From contig NZ_JACWFG010000024.1 in assembly GCF_019749295.1 (NCBI RefSeq), forward strand, positions 1-64,000: a stretch of 64,000 nucleotides of DNA. The letters run 5' to 3'. The notes below the pieces were generated by a model. That model searched no databases. It worked only from the letters and a program-made list of their open reading frames with translations, and was not told where the DNA came from. Made by a program: the position numbers and the translations under genes. Each line of letters starts with the position of its first letter. Positions within the stretch are counted from its first letter, which is position 1. Of the stretch, positions 36,176-44,962 are shown piece by piece. This DNA is from Neobacillus niacini. Its GTDB lineage: Bacteria; Bacillota; Bacilli; Bacillales; Cytobacillaceae.

Positions 36176-37120
36176 CTATTGGCCCTCCTTTTTAAAGGCA
36201 CCTGTCAGCATAAGCTGGATAAAGCTTACTACAAAGATGATCAGCATTAAGATAACTCCAATTGCAGCACCAAATCCCATGTCATTTTGTTGTATACCTT
36301 GTTGATATAAATAACCTACAACCGTTAAACCAATATTTCCTGGCGAACCAGCTTCCCAGTACACGAAGCTTTCTTCAAACATTCTAAATCCGCCGATAAC
36401 AGAAATAGTAGCTACAAAGATGGTTACCGGTTTTAAGAAAGGCAAGGTAACATTCGTGAATTTTTGGAAGGTTGTAGCACCATCTATTTCTGCAGCTTCA
36501 TATAATTCCTTTGGAACATTTTGAAGACCAGCTAAGAAATAAAGGACATTTACTCCCATCCATTTCCAGCAGCAAAGCAGTACCATTAAAAACATTGCAG
36601 ACCACGCTTGGTATCTCCAATCCATTGATTCAAAACCCAGCCAGTTAAGTATCTGGTTTGCAGCAGCTGTATCGGTTTCACCAAACATAAGTCTGAAAAC
36701 CATACCAGCTACAATGGTTGAAGCTAGAGAGGGCAAAAATAACGAAGCACGGAAAAATGTTTTAAATTTCACTAGTTTTGAGTCTAATAGAACAGCAAGT
36801 ATGATAGGTACAATCGTTAAAATGACTACGGTTAAAACAACATAAATGGCCGTATTTGAGAGCGCTTTATAAAAAATAGGATTAAAAACTCTCGAATAGT
36901 TATTCATACCTATAAAAGTAACTTGACCTGGCAATACTTTCTGGAAACTCATAATCATAGCTTGTACAGAAGGATATAAAGAAAAAACTAGAAAAGATAG
37001 TATGAACGGTAACACAAAAATATAAGGAACTACTTTTTTTGAATTTAAAAATACAAGTAATTTATTCGGCTTTTTGACTTGTGCAAGTTCTTGTGATGTC
37101 ATTTTTGACACAGGCAACAT
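36176..37120 (-). CDS. araP: ABC sugar permease (AraP/MalF type)
   Basis: A 314-residue permease with six membrane helices after a short cytoplasmic N terminus. The EAA loop is ELYEAAEIDGATTFQKFTNVTLPFLKP. AAGGGAGG precedes the ATG. It is the first gene of the operon araP-araQ-yesL-araN-abfA-GH43 and divergent from an AraC regulator. With AraQ it forms the channel for arabino-oligosaccharides. Confidence 0.92.
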   Translation of the reverse strand: MLPVSKMTSQELAQVKKPNKLLVFLNSKKVVPYIFVLPFILSFLVFSLYPSVQAMIMSFQKVLPGQVTFIGMNNYSRVFNPIFYKALSNTAIYVVLTVVILTIVPIILAVLLDSKLVKFKTFFRASLFLPSLASTIVAGMVFRLMFGETDTAAANQILNWLGFESMDWRYQAWSAMFLMVLLCCWKWMGVNVLYFLAGLQNVPKELYEAAEIDGATTFQKFTNVTLPFLKPVTIFVATISVIGGFRMFEESFVYWEAGSPGNIGLTVVGYLYQQGIQQNDMGFGAAIGVILMLIIFVVSFIQLMLTGAFKKEGQ

Positions 37121-37198
37121 GGGCTAACCTCCCTTAGAAATACTAAGATGTCCGTAAATCTTATTTAGATCATAGATTCTGTTGTAAATTAAAAAATC

Positions 37199-37342
37199 TT
37201 TGCAAATGCTGAAAATTTGCTGTTACCCTCTTTGCCCTCCTATCCTATTGCGGCTATCAACTATTTTCTAATTATTTAGAATTCTATAGCAACTATGACA
37301 TTTAATCATTGTAATTCTTGCTTAATACATTGCAAATATTGC
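37199..37342. promoter_or_regulatory. araP/araC intergenic region with repeated TTGCAAAT motifs
   Basis: The 290-bp divergent region has TTTGCAAATGCTG (37199-37211) and ATTGCAAATATTG (37329-37341). A GCAAATTTTCAGC copy lies in inverse orientation beside the first. Repeated half-sites are what an AraC-type regulator would need. No clear sigma-A promoter could be fixed by eye. Confidence 0.3.
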
Positions 37343-37410
37343 TCTTTCTTGTATTCAAATATTGAAGAAAAATATTATACCTATTAAACTATTTCTAAGA
37401 GGTGGATGTC

Positions 37411-38253
37411 GTGGACAAAGTAATCCTGCAATACCTTACGAATAATTTTTTTATGAACCATGTGGTAACTGAATCCCCGAATGATATTGCTACTCACATA
37501 CATGACTGCTATGAATTGTTTTACTTTATTTCTGGAGATCTCACCTACTATATTGAAGGGCAGGCTTACAAGCTTTATCCATACGATATGATTTTAACTA
37601 ATTCCCGAGAGCTGCATAGAATAGAGTTTAACTCCAAGTCATGCTTTGAAAGAAAGTATATACACTTTAAACCTGAGTTCATCTCCTCCTATCAAACTGA
37701 TGAATATAACTTGCTTTCTTATTTAGAAAAAAGGAAGTTAGGTTATTTTAATAGAATACCTGCAAAAAGTGTCCTCGAAGATGGGATATTTGATCTTTGG
37801 GATAGAATTGAAAGGACTACTCAAGAAGACTCTCCGGAAAATCTGATTATGATGAAAACATATTTTATACAAATGCTAATCACGATAAATAAAATTCCTT
37901 CGGAAAATAGTAACTCTTTTGTGATTAGTCACAAAAATGATCAAAAAATAGTCGCCATTTTAGAATTCATCAATAAAAACCTAAATGAAAAAATCACGCT
38001 AGATTTACTGGAAAATGAGTTTTACGTTAACAAATATTACTTATGTCATATTTTTAAAACAAATACAGGATTTACAGTTATTGAGTATATAACCTATAAA
38101 AGAATTATGAGGGCCATGGAGCTGCTTACCTCTGGAAGCACAGCACTAGACGCAGCTCATGCTGTCGGATTTGGAGATTATTCAACCTTCTATAAAGCCT
38201 TTAAAAGGATTACTGGTTTTTCCCCTAAACAGTATTACGCAAAGCGGTTTTAA
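37411..38253 (+). CDS. AraC-family transcriptional regulator of the ara operon
   Basis: A 280-residue regulator. The N-terminal cupin domain (HIHDCYELFYFISGDLTYYIEG, DMILTNSRELHRIEF) binds the inducer. The C-terminal AraC domain has NKYYLCHIFKTNTGF and AAHAVGFGDYSTFYKAFKRITGFSPKQY. The frame opens with a GTG at 37402 that overlaps the AAGAGGTGG ribosome site; the GTG at 37411 is correctly spaced and is chosen. It is divergent from araP. Its similarity to the 15126-16034 regulator suggests both sense plant-derived oligosaccharides. Confidence 0.88.
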   Translation: MDKVILQYLTNNFFMNHVVTESPNDIATHIHDCYELFYFISGDLTYYIEGQAYKLYPYDMILTNSRELHRIEFNSKSCFERKYIHFKPEFISSYQTDEYNLLSYLEKRKLGYFNRIPAKSVLEDGIFDLWDRIERTTQEDSPENLIMMKTYFIQMLITINKIPSENSNSFVISHKNDQKIVAILEFINKNLNEKITLDLLENEFYVNKYYLCHIFKTNTGFTVIEYITYKRIMRAMELLTSGSTALDAAHAVGFGDYSTFYKAFKRITGFSPKQYYAKRF

Positions 38254-38289
38254 GCTACTCTATATATTTAGATGGTTATAAAATACACA

Positions 38290-38328
38290 AGGCCCTATCC
38301 ACTTATTATCGGATAGGGCTTCAATTAT
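38290..38328. terminator. bidirectional terminator between araC-type gene and deacetylase gene
   Basis: The stem GCCCTATCC/GGATAGGGC is flanked by T-rich sequence on the plus side (TTCAATTATT). It lies between convergent genes. Confidence 0.65.
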
Positions 38329-38373
38329 TAATTTAGCTTTCCTATGGAATGGAGGTAAGGGAGGCCACGAGTA

Positions 38374-39099
38374 TTAATCTCCCTCCACAATTTTTGCAAA
38401 GTCATCCAGGGTGGTCGAATACTTCACATAAATTCGCGGCAAAAGATAAAGCTCATCTTTTATTCCCTTTTTAGTAAATGCCTCAGGTGTGGTGGTAAGC
38501 CCAAACCTGTAATACTTCCTCGTTTCCATTACCACCTTGTTATTCCAGTTTCCATATGGATAGGAAAGGGCTATCACCGGTTTACCCGTTATTTTTTGAA
38601 TCTTTTCCTTGGACTTTCTCAGTTCATAGTCATAATCTTTGATTTTTGTTAAATCAGGATGTGTTGCAGTGTGCGACTGAATAGAGATGATACCGGAATC
38701 CACCATTTTTTTTATATCCGATTCCGATAATCGAATCGATTGGCCAATAAAGTCTGAAATAACAAAGATGGTTCCTGTTGGTTGAAATTGTTCTGTTCTC
38801 AGCTTTTGAAAGATATCAAAGGCCTTAAGATTGTTTTTGTAGCCATCGTCAAAAGTAATAAAAATAGGCTTGTTTACTTTATCAATGTCCTGCCAGCGTT
38901 CAAAGGGTAATAAGGTGAAGCCATGTTCGCGTAAATACCTTATTTGCTTCTCGAAATTTTCCGGTGTTACATAAAGCTCCTTAGAACCCAGTCCTTTAAA
39001 CTCATCGATGAAATGATAGACCAAAATTGGTACCTTCCCTTGAGCCCATGCATGTGAAGGAATCAGTAAAAGAAGAAGACATAGAAAAAACTTTCTCAT
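38374..39099 (-). CDS. secreted polysaccharide deacetylase (CE4)
   Basis: About 241 residues. A signal peptide ends near AWA-QG (residue 19-20), followed by a NodB-homology domain. Motif 1 is TFDDGYKNN (metal-binding Asp pair), motif 2 is SHTATHPDL (metal-binding His), and motif 3 is SYPYGNW. These indicate a metal-dependent sugar N- or O-deacetylase acting outside the membrane. The frame opens at a GTG at 39111, but GAGGAG precedes the ATG at 39099. The substrate (peptidoglycan or another polysaccharide) is not determined. Confidence 0.87.
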   Translation of the reverse strand: MRKFFLCLLLLLIPSHAWAQGKVPILVYHFIDEFKGLGSKELYVTPENFEKQIRYLREHGFTLLPFERWQDIDKVNKPIFITFDDGYKNNLKAFDIFQKLRTEQFQPTGTIFVISDFIGQSIRLSESDIKKMVDSGIISIQSHTATHPDLTKIKDYDYELRKSKEKIQKITGKPVIALSYPYGNWNNKVVMETRKYYRFGLTTTPEAFTKKGIKDELYLLPRIYVKYSTTLDDFAKIVEGD

Positions 39100-39256
39100 A
39101 AAACTCCTCACTTTATCTCACTTTTCTTTTATTGTTTCTCGTTCTTTACGTTATTATCACTTCAATTCTAAGGGTGACAGGCACCGCATCTATTTACAAA
39201 AGTAGAGAGACTATATCCGCCATGGAGATTTTGAAATATAAAGATTATATTACTAG

Positions 39257-39282
39257 GTTTCACTTTCCTATAAAAAGGGTAC
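39257..39282 (+). promoter_or_regulatory. sigma-B-type promoter of katE
   Basis: GTTTCA (39257-39262), 14-bp spacer, GGGTAC (39277-39282), matching the sigma-B consensus GTTTAA-N12-14-GGGTAT. It lies 75 bp before the catalase start. B. subtilis katE is a known sigma-B gene. Confidence 0.65.
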
Positions 39283-39356
39283 CGAATGGAGTGTGTAATT
39301 CCTTTACCTGCTCTTTCTTTATTTTGTGGTTTCATATTTTTGTAAGGAGGATCACT

Positions 39357-41363
39357 ATGGATAATAAGAAGACTGAACAATTAAGCAGCTTTACCATTAA
39401 CAATGAAAAAACTGCTCCTTTAACTACCAACCAAGGGCTAAAAGTATCTGAAGATGAGTTTTCATTAAAGGCTGGGTTAAGAGGACCTACATTAATGGAG
39501 GACTTTCATTTTCGAGAAAAGATGACCCATTTTGACCATGAACGGATCCCTGAACGGGTTGTTCATGCCCGTGGCACAGGGGCACATGGAATCTTTCAGC
39601 TTTATGAATCTATGGTTGAATATACAAAAGCGGATTTTCTTACTGACACCTCCAAAACTACACCTGTTTTTGTCCGCTTCTCAACGGTACAAGGCTCGAG
39701 AGGGTCAAGCGATACGGTTCGTGACGTCCGAGGGTTTGCGACCAAATTTTATACAGATGAAGGTAACTTTGATTTAGTCGGTAATAATATGCCTGTTTTC
39801 TTTATTCAAGATGCGATTAAGTTCCCTGACTTTGTACATGCTCTTAAACCCGAACCACATACGGAAATTCCACAAGGGGCCAGTGCTCATGATACGTTTT
39901 GGGACTTTATTGGCCAAAATCATGAATCCGCCCATATGGTGATGTGGGCCATGAGTGACCGTGCCATTCCGCGCAGCCTGCGGATGATGGAGGGCTTTGG
40001 TGTGCACACCTTCAGATTGATTAATGCGGATGGCGAAGCATATTTTGTCAAATTCCACTGGAAGCCTCTTCTTGGTGTACACTCACTCGTCTGGGATGAA
40101 GCACAGAGGATTGCAGGTAAAAACCCTGATTTCCATCGCCAAGACTTGTATGAAGCGATTGAGAAAGGGGATTATCCGGAATGGGAGTTAGGATTGCAGA
40201 TTATTCCTGAAAAAGATGAGTTTAACTTTGATTTTGACATTTTAGATCCAACAAAATTATGGCCTGAAGAACAAGTCCCCGTAAAGATCGTGGGTAAAAT
40301 GACCTTGAACCGAAATGTTGATAATTTTTTTGCCGAAACAGAACAAGTCGCTTTTCACCCTGGTCATGTCGTACCAGGGATTGATTTTTCAAACGATCCT
40401 CTTTTACAAGGACGTTTATTTTCCTATACAGATACACAGCTATCCCGCCTGGGAGGTCCGAATTTCCACCAGATTCCCATTAATCAACCTGTCTGTCCAT
40501 TTCATAACAATCAGCGGGATGGAATGCATCAGATGGCAATCCATCAAGGACAAACAAGCTATCATCGGAACGGTTTAAATGCTAATCAGCCTGAACCGGC
40601 ACCGGTTGAACTAGGAGGCTATGAATCTTATCAGGAAAAAATCGAAGGTCGTAAAATTAGAGGCCGAAGCGAGAGTTTTCTAGATTTCTACTCTCAGGCG
40701 AAGTTATTCTATAACAGTTTAGCTCCCTATGAACAAAAGCACTTGAAGGATGCATTCAGCTTTGAGTTAGGGAAATGTAAATCGGAAATGGTTAAAAATA
40801 ACGCAGTCGCGCTATTAAATCATATCGACTGGCAAATTGCGGAAGAGGTCGCAGGCAATATTGGAGCAGAACTTCCTGAGAAGGATTTAGAAGTAAAATC
40901 GGATAAAAAGTCCCCTGCCCTTAGTATGGCAAACACAGTGAAGCAACCGGCTACTAAATGTACCGCCATTTTGTTAGACGGTGAGCCCGACGATGAAAAA
41001 TTAACACATTGGATTCGAACGCTGGCGCAATATAATATCAATTATAGTATTGTGGCAAAAAAGATGTACAAGATTAGTCCTGTCCTAAAAGTAACAGATA
41101 CGTTTGATACGGCAGACTCCAGTCTTTATGATGCAGCCATATTGGTTAGTACGAGCCCAGAAGTAGAGCCGTCTATATTGGAATTTATAGAAACAACCTT
41201 TAAACACTTCAAACCTTTGGGAGTAGCCGTTGAAGATAACAATGCCCTAGAAAGATGTCGTGTGGTGTTAGATGCACCTGGTGTATATGATTTAACCAAG
41301 GCTGATATTACGCAATTTATAGAAGGAATCGCACAGGGTCGTTTCTGGGAACGTACATTGTGA
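39357..41363 (+). CDS. katE: large-subunit catalase (clade 2, KatE/HPII type)
   Basis: Decomposes hydrogen peroxide. It is 668 residues, the size of large-subunit catalases. The distal His is in PERVVHARGTGAHG, the distal Asn in LVGNNMPVFFIQDAIKFPDF, and the proximal Tyr in RLFSYTDTQLSRLGGPNF. The C-terminal flavodoxin/DJ-1-like domain begins near TKCTAILLDGEPDDE. The frame is open 75 codons upstream, but AAGGAGG lies 6 nt before the ATG at 39357, and the extension covers the sigma-B promoter. General-stress role is inferred. Confidence 0.94.
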   Translation: MDNKKTEQLSSFTINNEKTAPLTTNQGLKVSEDEFSLKAGLRGPTLMEDFHFREKMTHFDHERIPERVVHARGTGAHGIFQLYESMVEYTKADFLTDTSKTTPVFVRFSTVQGSRGSSDTVRDVRGFATKFYTDEGNFDLVGNNMPVFFIQDAIKFPDFVHALKPEPHTEIPQGASAHDTFWDFIGQNHESAHMVMWAMSDRAIPRSLRMMEGFGVHTFRLINADGEAYFVKFHWKPLLGVHSLVWDEAQRIAGKNPDFHRQDLYEAIEKGDYPEWELGLQIIPEKDEFNFDFDILDPTKLWPEEQVPVKIVGKMTLNRNVDNFFAETEQVAFHPGHVVPGIDFSNDPLLQGRLFSYTDTQLSRLGGPNFHQIPINQPVCPFHNNQRDGMHQMAIHQGQTSYHRNGLNANQPEPAPVELGGYESYQEKIEGRKIRGRSESFLDFYSQAKLFYNSLAPYEQKHLKDAFSFELGKCKSEMVKNNAVALLNHIDWQIAEEVAGNIGAELPEKDLEVKSDKKSPALSMANTVKQPATKCTAILLDGEPDDEKLTHWIRTLAQYNINYSIVAKKMYKISPVLKVTDTFDTADSSLYDAAILVSTSPEVEPSILEFIETTFKHFKPLGVAVEDNNALERCRVVLDAPGVYDLTKADITQFIEGIAQGRFWERTL

Positions 41364-41398
41364 GCCAAAGCCCGGAACATTAAAGCGGGCGCGGACTC

Positions 41399-41474
41399 CA
41401 ATCATAACGAATGACATCTGGTGCAGGGCATGATGCTCAAATGATGGCTCGTATTTGCCCTATTGCTATGATTG
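41399..41474. other. structured non-coding segment between katE and the yflT-like gene
   Basis: Outer arms CAATCATA (41399-41406) and TATGATTG (41467-41474) enclose inner arms AGGGCA (41425-41430) and TGCCCT (41456-41461). No T run follows. It may be a transcript-end structure or a small repeat. Confidence 0.35.
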
Positions 41475-41523
41475 TTTAATTGATGGATAAACCCTACTTT
41501 TTGCTATTCACACCGAGAAAATT

Positions 41524-41549
41524 GTTTCCATTGTTATTAAACCGGGTAA
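41524..41549 (+). promoter_or_regulatory. sigma-B-type promoter of the yflT-like gene
   Basis: GTTTCC (41524-41529), 14-bp spacer, GGGTAA (41544-41549), 54 bp upstream of the chosen ATG. It has the same arrangement as the katE promoter. Confidence 0.62.
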
Positions 41550-41602
41550 GTATATTTTGTATGCATTATCAGCAAACAAAAAGGGAAATGGAGGCTATCA
41601 CT

Positions 41603-42013
41603 ATGAGTAAAACAGTTTTAGGGGTTTATAATTCCAGTGATGAAGTAATTCTGGCCATTGAGGTATTCCAAAATGAAGGATATTCCAGGAAAGACTTTTC
41701 AATTATTGCCAATACAGCAGATATCCCTTCCACCATCAAAGAGGAAACAGGGGCGGCTTCCCAGGAGATAACCACAAAGAATAATCCACCATCAGAAGAG
41801 CACCTAGGGTTCTTAGCAAGCCTGTTTACCCCGTTTGTGGATAATACCGCCCAAGCTGACGGCAGAAATACCTATTATGATCATTTGATTGCTCAAGGTA
41901 TTAGTGAAGCAGATGCATTAAAGTATGAACAGGATATAAACTCCGGAATGATTCTGCTTCTAGCTGAAAAAGCCACTACTGACAGCAATAGTGTGAATAT
42001 TGATAGATTCTAA
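41603..42013 (+). CDS. general stress protein 17M-like (YflT family)
   Basis: A 136-residue soluble protein. It starts MSKTVLGVYNSSDEVILAIEVFQNEGYSRKDFSIIA, the typical opening of YflT-like general stress proteins, and has YYDHLIAQGISEADALKYEQDINSGMILLL near the end. The frame is open 41 codons upstream, but GGAGG lies 9 nt before the ATG at 41603, and the extension includes the sigma-B promoter. It sits behind katE with its own promoter, so both probably belong to the general stress regulon. The molecular function is unknown. Confidence 0.82.
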   Translation: MSKTVLGVYNSSDEVILAIEVFQNEGYSRKDFSIIANTADIPSTIKEETGAASQEITTKNNPPSEEHLGFLASLFTPFVDNTAQADGRNTYYDHLIAQGISEADALKYEQDINSGMILLLAEKATTDSNSVNIDRF

Positions 42014-42053
42014 TGGATAGTGTCTAAAGAGTTTGTCTATTAGGCGCTAGTGT

Positions 42054-42106
42054 GTCAGTCCCCCGCTGCATTAGTACTTTAGCAAACTGGGGGATTGACG
42101 TTTTTT
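42054..42106 (+). terminator. terminator of the yflT-like gene
   Basis: The stem TCAGTCCCCC/GGGGGATTGA is followed by CGTTTTTT on the plus strand. Confidence 0.8.
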
Positions 42107-42223
42107 CCCAGAAGGAAAAGACCTTCCAACAGTTTAATAAACTGATGAAAGGCCTTCTCCATTATCTATCTTATTCTAATGTAGATTTACACGGACAAAT
42201 TCTCTGACAACTTTGCCAGTTTA

Positions 42224-42400
42224 TCATTTATACTTTCGTTCACTTTGTGAATCATCCTTAGTCTTATATTTTTCCCTTTCATCTTCCATCTCTATCTTCA
42301 AATCTTCTAACGGTATTTCATCAACAAATTCCTGACCTTCTAACTTTTCAGCCGTATTTTGTTTTTTCTCTTTTGGTGATTTATTATCTTTACTACTCAT
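42224..42400 (-). CDS. small hydrophilic protein, unknown
   Basis: A 58-residue highly charged protein (many Lys, Glu and Asp, no hydrophobic segment) that looks intrinsically disordered. It starts MSSKDNKSPKEKK. The reading frame opens 3 codons earlier with GTG, but GAGGTG at 8 nt supports the ATG at 42400. No family recognised. The good ribosome site and isolated position on the minus strand argue that it is expressed. Confidence 0.58.
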   Translation of the reverse strand: MSSKDNKSPKEKKQNTAEKLEGQEFVDEIPLEDLKIEMEDEREKYKTKDDSQSERKYK

Positions 42401-42572
42401 ATTTTTCACCTCAGATCTATCGTTTAGTATTATATAACCTTTGATAATAAGTATGAAACATTCACTCGTAAAGAATTATTACTAGAAAGCAGGGTTAAAT
42501 TTTAACATGACGGGTAAATATTAGTATCTTGTTTTCTAGCAACTTATTTAAACAGTGAGGAGTAGATTAAAA

Positions 42573-43616
42573 TTGAATATCTTATTGACATCAACTGCAA
42601 GAAGAATAGACTTTGTAGGATTTTTTCAGGATGCTTTAAAAAATGCTGGTATCGAAGGGAAAGTAATTACTGCTGACCCTGAATATAATGCCCCATCGCT
42701 CCAAGCAGGAGACGAAAACTATGTAATTCCACAGCAAACGGATTCAAATTATATTGAATCAATTATGGAAATTTGTAAGAAACATCATGTGGACTGTCTT
42801 GTCCCATTGAATGATTGGGAAGTGCCTCAAATAGCTGCACACAAAAAAGAACTGGAGAAACTAGGTGTATCGGTGTTTGCGCCGTATTTAAATATTGTCG
42901 AAAAGGTACGGGACAAGGGAAATTACCGGGAGCTGCTTGATCCGTTTGGCGTTAAGACTCCGCTTTCCTACCTCAATGTTGAAGATGCGAAGAAGGCATT
43001 GGAAAAACAAGAAGTATCCTTTCCGTTAATCGTGAAGCCCCGTAACGGTTCGGCCTCAATAGGTGTTGAAATTATCGATAATGTAGAGGATATGGAATTT
43101 GCCTATCAGCTTGTCGTTCGAAAGATTAAGGAAAGTCCATTGGATGGCGACACATCCAGAGGACCGGAGGACAACGTCATTATTCAGGAAGTGATTGAAG
43201 GTGAGAAATTTAGTTTGGATATGTTTAACGATTTAAATGGCCGCTTTCTTACTTCATTTGCTCGAAAGCAACTAGGTATGAGGGGCGGAGATATCGATCG
43301 GTGCATTACGGTCAATGTCCCGGAATTAACAGAAATCGCACAGCGATTAGGTAAAGGCTTTGGCCATGCAGGCTATATGAACACTGATGTTTATTTCAAT
43401 GGTACCGATCATTACATTATTGACATCAACCCCCGCTTTGGCGGCGGTTATGCTTTTACCCATTCAGCAGGAGCGGATATTCCAGCGGCAATCATTGCGT
43501 TAACTGCCGGTAAACAGGTACAAGAGGAATGGCTGCGTCAAAAACCTGATATAGAGCTAGCACGACATGACACTGTTGTTTCGATAGATAAACAAAATGT
43601 GATGGAAGTACTTTAA
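42573..43616 (+). CDS. ATP-grasp domain protein (CarB-like)
   Basis: A ligase of about 347 residues. It has a Rossmann-like pre-ATP-grasp domain (about 1-105; NILLTSTARRIDFVGFFQDAL) and an ATP-grasp fold with the Gly-rich loop KPRNGSASIGVEI. The metal-binding end is DINPRFGGGYAFTHSAGAD. ATP-grasp enzymes join a carboxylate to an amine or thiol through an acyl-phosphate. The frame opens at a GTG at 42555 that is part of the ribosome site; GTGAGGAG is correctly spaced for the TTG at 42573. Next gene is an M20 peptidase, so a make-or-modify and cleave pair is likely. The substrate is unknown. Confidence 0.83.
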   Translation: MNILLTSTARRIDFVGFFQDALKNAGIEGKVITADPEYNAPSLQAGDENYVIPQQTDSNYIESIMEICKKHHVDCLVPLNDWEVPQIAAHKKELEKLGVSVFAPYLNIVEKVRDKGNYRELLDPFGVKTPLSYLNVEDAKKALEKQEVSFPLIVKPRNGSASIGVEIIDNVEDMEFAYQLVVRKIKESPLDGDTSRGPEDNVIIQEVIEGEKFSLDMFNDLNGRFLTSFARKQLGMRGGDIDRCITVNVPELTEIAQRLGKGFGHAGYMNTDVYFNGTDHYIIDINPRFGGGYAFTHSAGADIPAAIIALTAGKQVQEEWLRQKPDIELARHDTVVSIDKQNVMEVL

Positions 43617-43673
43617 GAATAACATTGAAAGTAAAACGTTTAATCAAACTTAAAAAAATGGAGGATGGATAAA

Positions 43674-44762
43674 ATGGGCGATCCAATCCCCTTATTAGAA
43701 GAACTAATAAAAATAAACAGCTCTACAAAAGCAGGTGCGAACAAAGCGATTGCTTATTGTGAACAATGGTTAACAGACCAAGGCCTCCCCGTTAAAAGAA
43801 TAGAGAATAATGGGTTTCACATGCTCGTTTGTGAAATTGGGCAAGGTGATCATACGGTTGTATTAAACGGACATATCGATGTCATTGAAGCGGAGGAAAG
43901 ACAGTTCCAACCCTATATCAAAGATGGAAAAATGTATGGCCGCGGTACAGTGGATATGAAAGCAGGCGTGGCTGCTTTTATGGCGGCATCAGCACAATTG
44001 AAAGACAGGGACTTAACATCCAGGGTCATGCTTCAAATTGTTCCAGATGAGGAGACCGGCGGCATTAACGGAACCAAATATTTAACGAAAAATGGCTACT
44101 TGGGAGATTTTATTATTTGTGGTGAGCCAACAAATATGGGGATTGCGATCCAATCGAAAGGCGTGCTTCAACTCGATATTACTGTTCAGGGGAAATCAGC
44201 CCATGGGAGTCGTCCATGGGAAGGCACGAATGCCATAACCAAGGCGATTAACCTCTTTGAAGATATTTTAGAGCTTCCTTTTGCACAAGAAAGCTCCCCT
44301 ATGTTTACTAAGCCATCTATCAATCTTGCAAAGATCCAAGGAGGAACTGTGTATAATAAGGTACCTGATTTATGTGAAATGTCCCTGGATATCAGATATC
44401 TGCCAGACCAGTCTCCGGAGGATATTGTTCATCAGATCCAGGCAATAACAGATGCTACAGTAACAATCCATATGTTCAATAATCCTGTCAAAACAAAAGC
44501 AGACAATCCTTATGTAAAAGCATTGGGCGAATCAATTAAACGAATTACCCAGCTCGAAAAAGTAACCATATTCGGTCAGCATGGTTCCAACGATGGACAG
44601 TTTTTCAACAAGTACGGAGGTTCAGCCGTAGAATTTGGCCCCGTTGGCAGCGACTGGCACGGGGAGAACGAAATGGTTTTTGTCGATTCTGTGAGAGAAT
44701 ATCGGGATGTGCTGGTAGATTTTATTTTGACCTTGGATGATTATCCAAAAACTCACCGATGA
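43674..44762 (+). CDS. M20-family metallopeptidase (ArgE/DapE type)
   Basis: A 362-residue zinc hydrolase. The first metal ligands are in LNGHIDVIE, the bridging Asp in GRGTVDMKAG, and the catalytic Glu pair in PDEETGG. The dimerisation-domain His is in KSAHGSRPWEG, and the last His in GSDWHGENE. Family members remove acyl groups from amino acids or cleave short peptides. GGAGG is spaced for the ATG at 43674 rather than the one at 43665. It follows the ATP-grasp gene by 57 bp and is probably co-transcribed. Confidence 0.87.
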   Translation: MGDPIPLLEELIKINSSTKAGANKAIAYCEQWLTDQGLPVKRIENNGFHMLVCEIGQGDHTVVLNGHIDVIEAEERQFQPYIKDGKMYGRGTVDMKAGVAAFMAASAQLKDRDLTSRVMLQIVPDEETGGINGTKYLTKNGYLGDFIICGEPTNMGIAIQSKGVLQLDITVQGKSAHGSRPWEGTNAITKAINLFEDILELPFAQESSPMFTKPSINLAKIQGGTVYNKVPDLCEMSLDIRYLPDQSPEDIVHQIQAITDATVTIHMFNNPVKTKADNPYVKALGESIKRITQLEKVTIFGQHGSNDGQFFNKYGGSAVEFGPVGSDWHGENEMVFVDSVREYRDVLVDFILTLDDYPKTHR

Positions 44763-44770
44763 TTATTTGA

Positions 44771-44920
44771 TTAGGAACTACCTGGTTACCCGATTTATAT
44801 AAAAAATTAGAGAAACGTCTGAGACACTTATTGAAAAAAGCAGAGCTAAATCCTGAACTAACAAAAGAGATGAATAAAGAGGCTTCCCAAAAGTTCAAAG
44901 AACTCATGGCAAGCCTCTAA
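44771..44920 (+). pseudogene. start-less reading frame overlapping a terminator hairpin
   Basis: A 49-codon open frame without ATG, GTG or TTG at its beginning encodes a Lys/Glu-rich helix-like peptide (DLYKKLEKRLRHLLKKAEL ... KEASQKFKELMASL). It may be the 3' end of a lost gene. A related frame segment (EIKKEASQKFSELLKS) lies at the other side of the urea block. The coding interpretation is uncertain because a hairpin covers the shared part. Confidence 0.3.
44879..44917. terminator. bidirectional hairpin between the M20 gene and urtE
   Basis: GAGGCTT...AAAGTTC pairs with GAACT...AAGCCTC between the convergent M20 and urtE genes. The sequence is about 31/40 identical to the groEL terminator hairpin at 55152-55190, with compensating stem changes (GAGGC/GCCTC against GAAGC/GCTTC). 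Confidence 0.6.
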
Positions 44921-44962
44921 TTAATACCCTTTTTCAAGAAAATGTTAGCATTTTCAAGATTC

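Noticed and set aside
42555..42572. upstream GTG as start of the ATP-grasp gene (and similar upstream starts for ptsG, scrA, scrB, katE, urtA, urtB, rex, ureE, ydiF)
   Set aside because: In each case a good Shine-Dalgarno sequence or an operator/promoter lies inside the extension, so the inner start is preferred.
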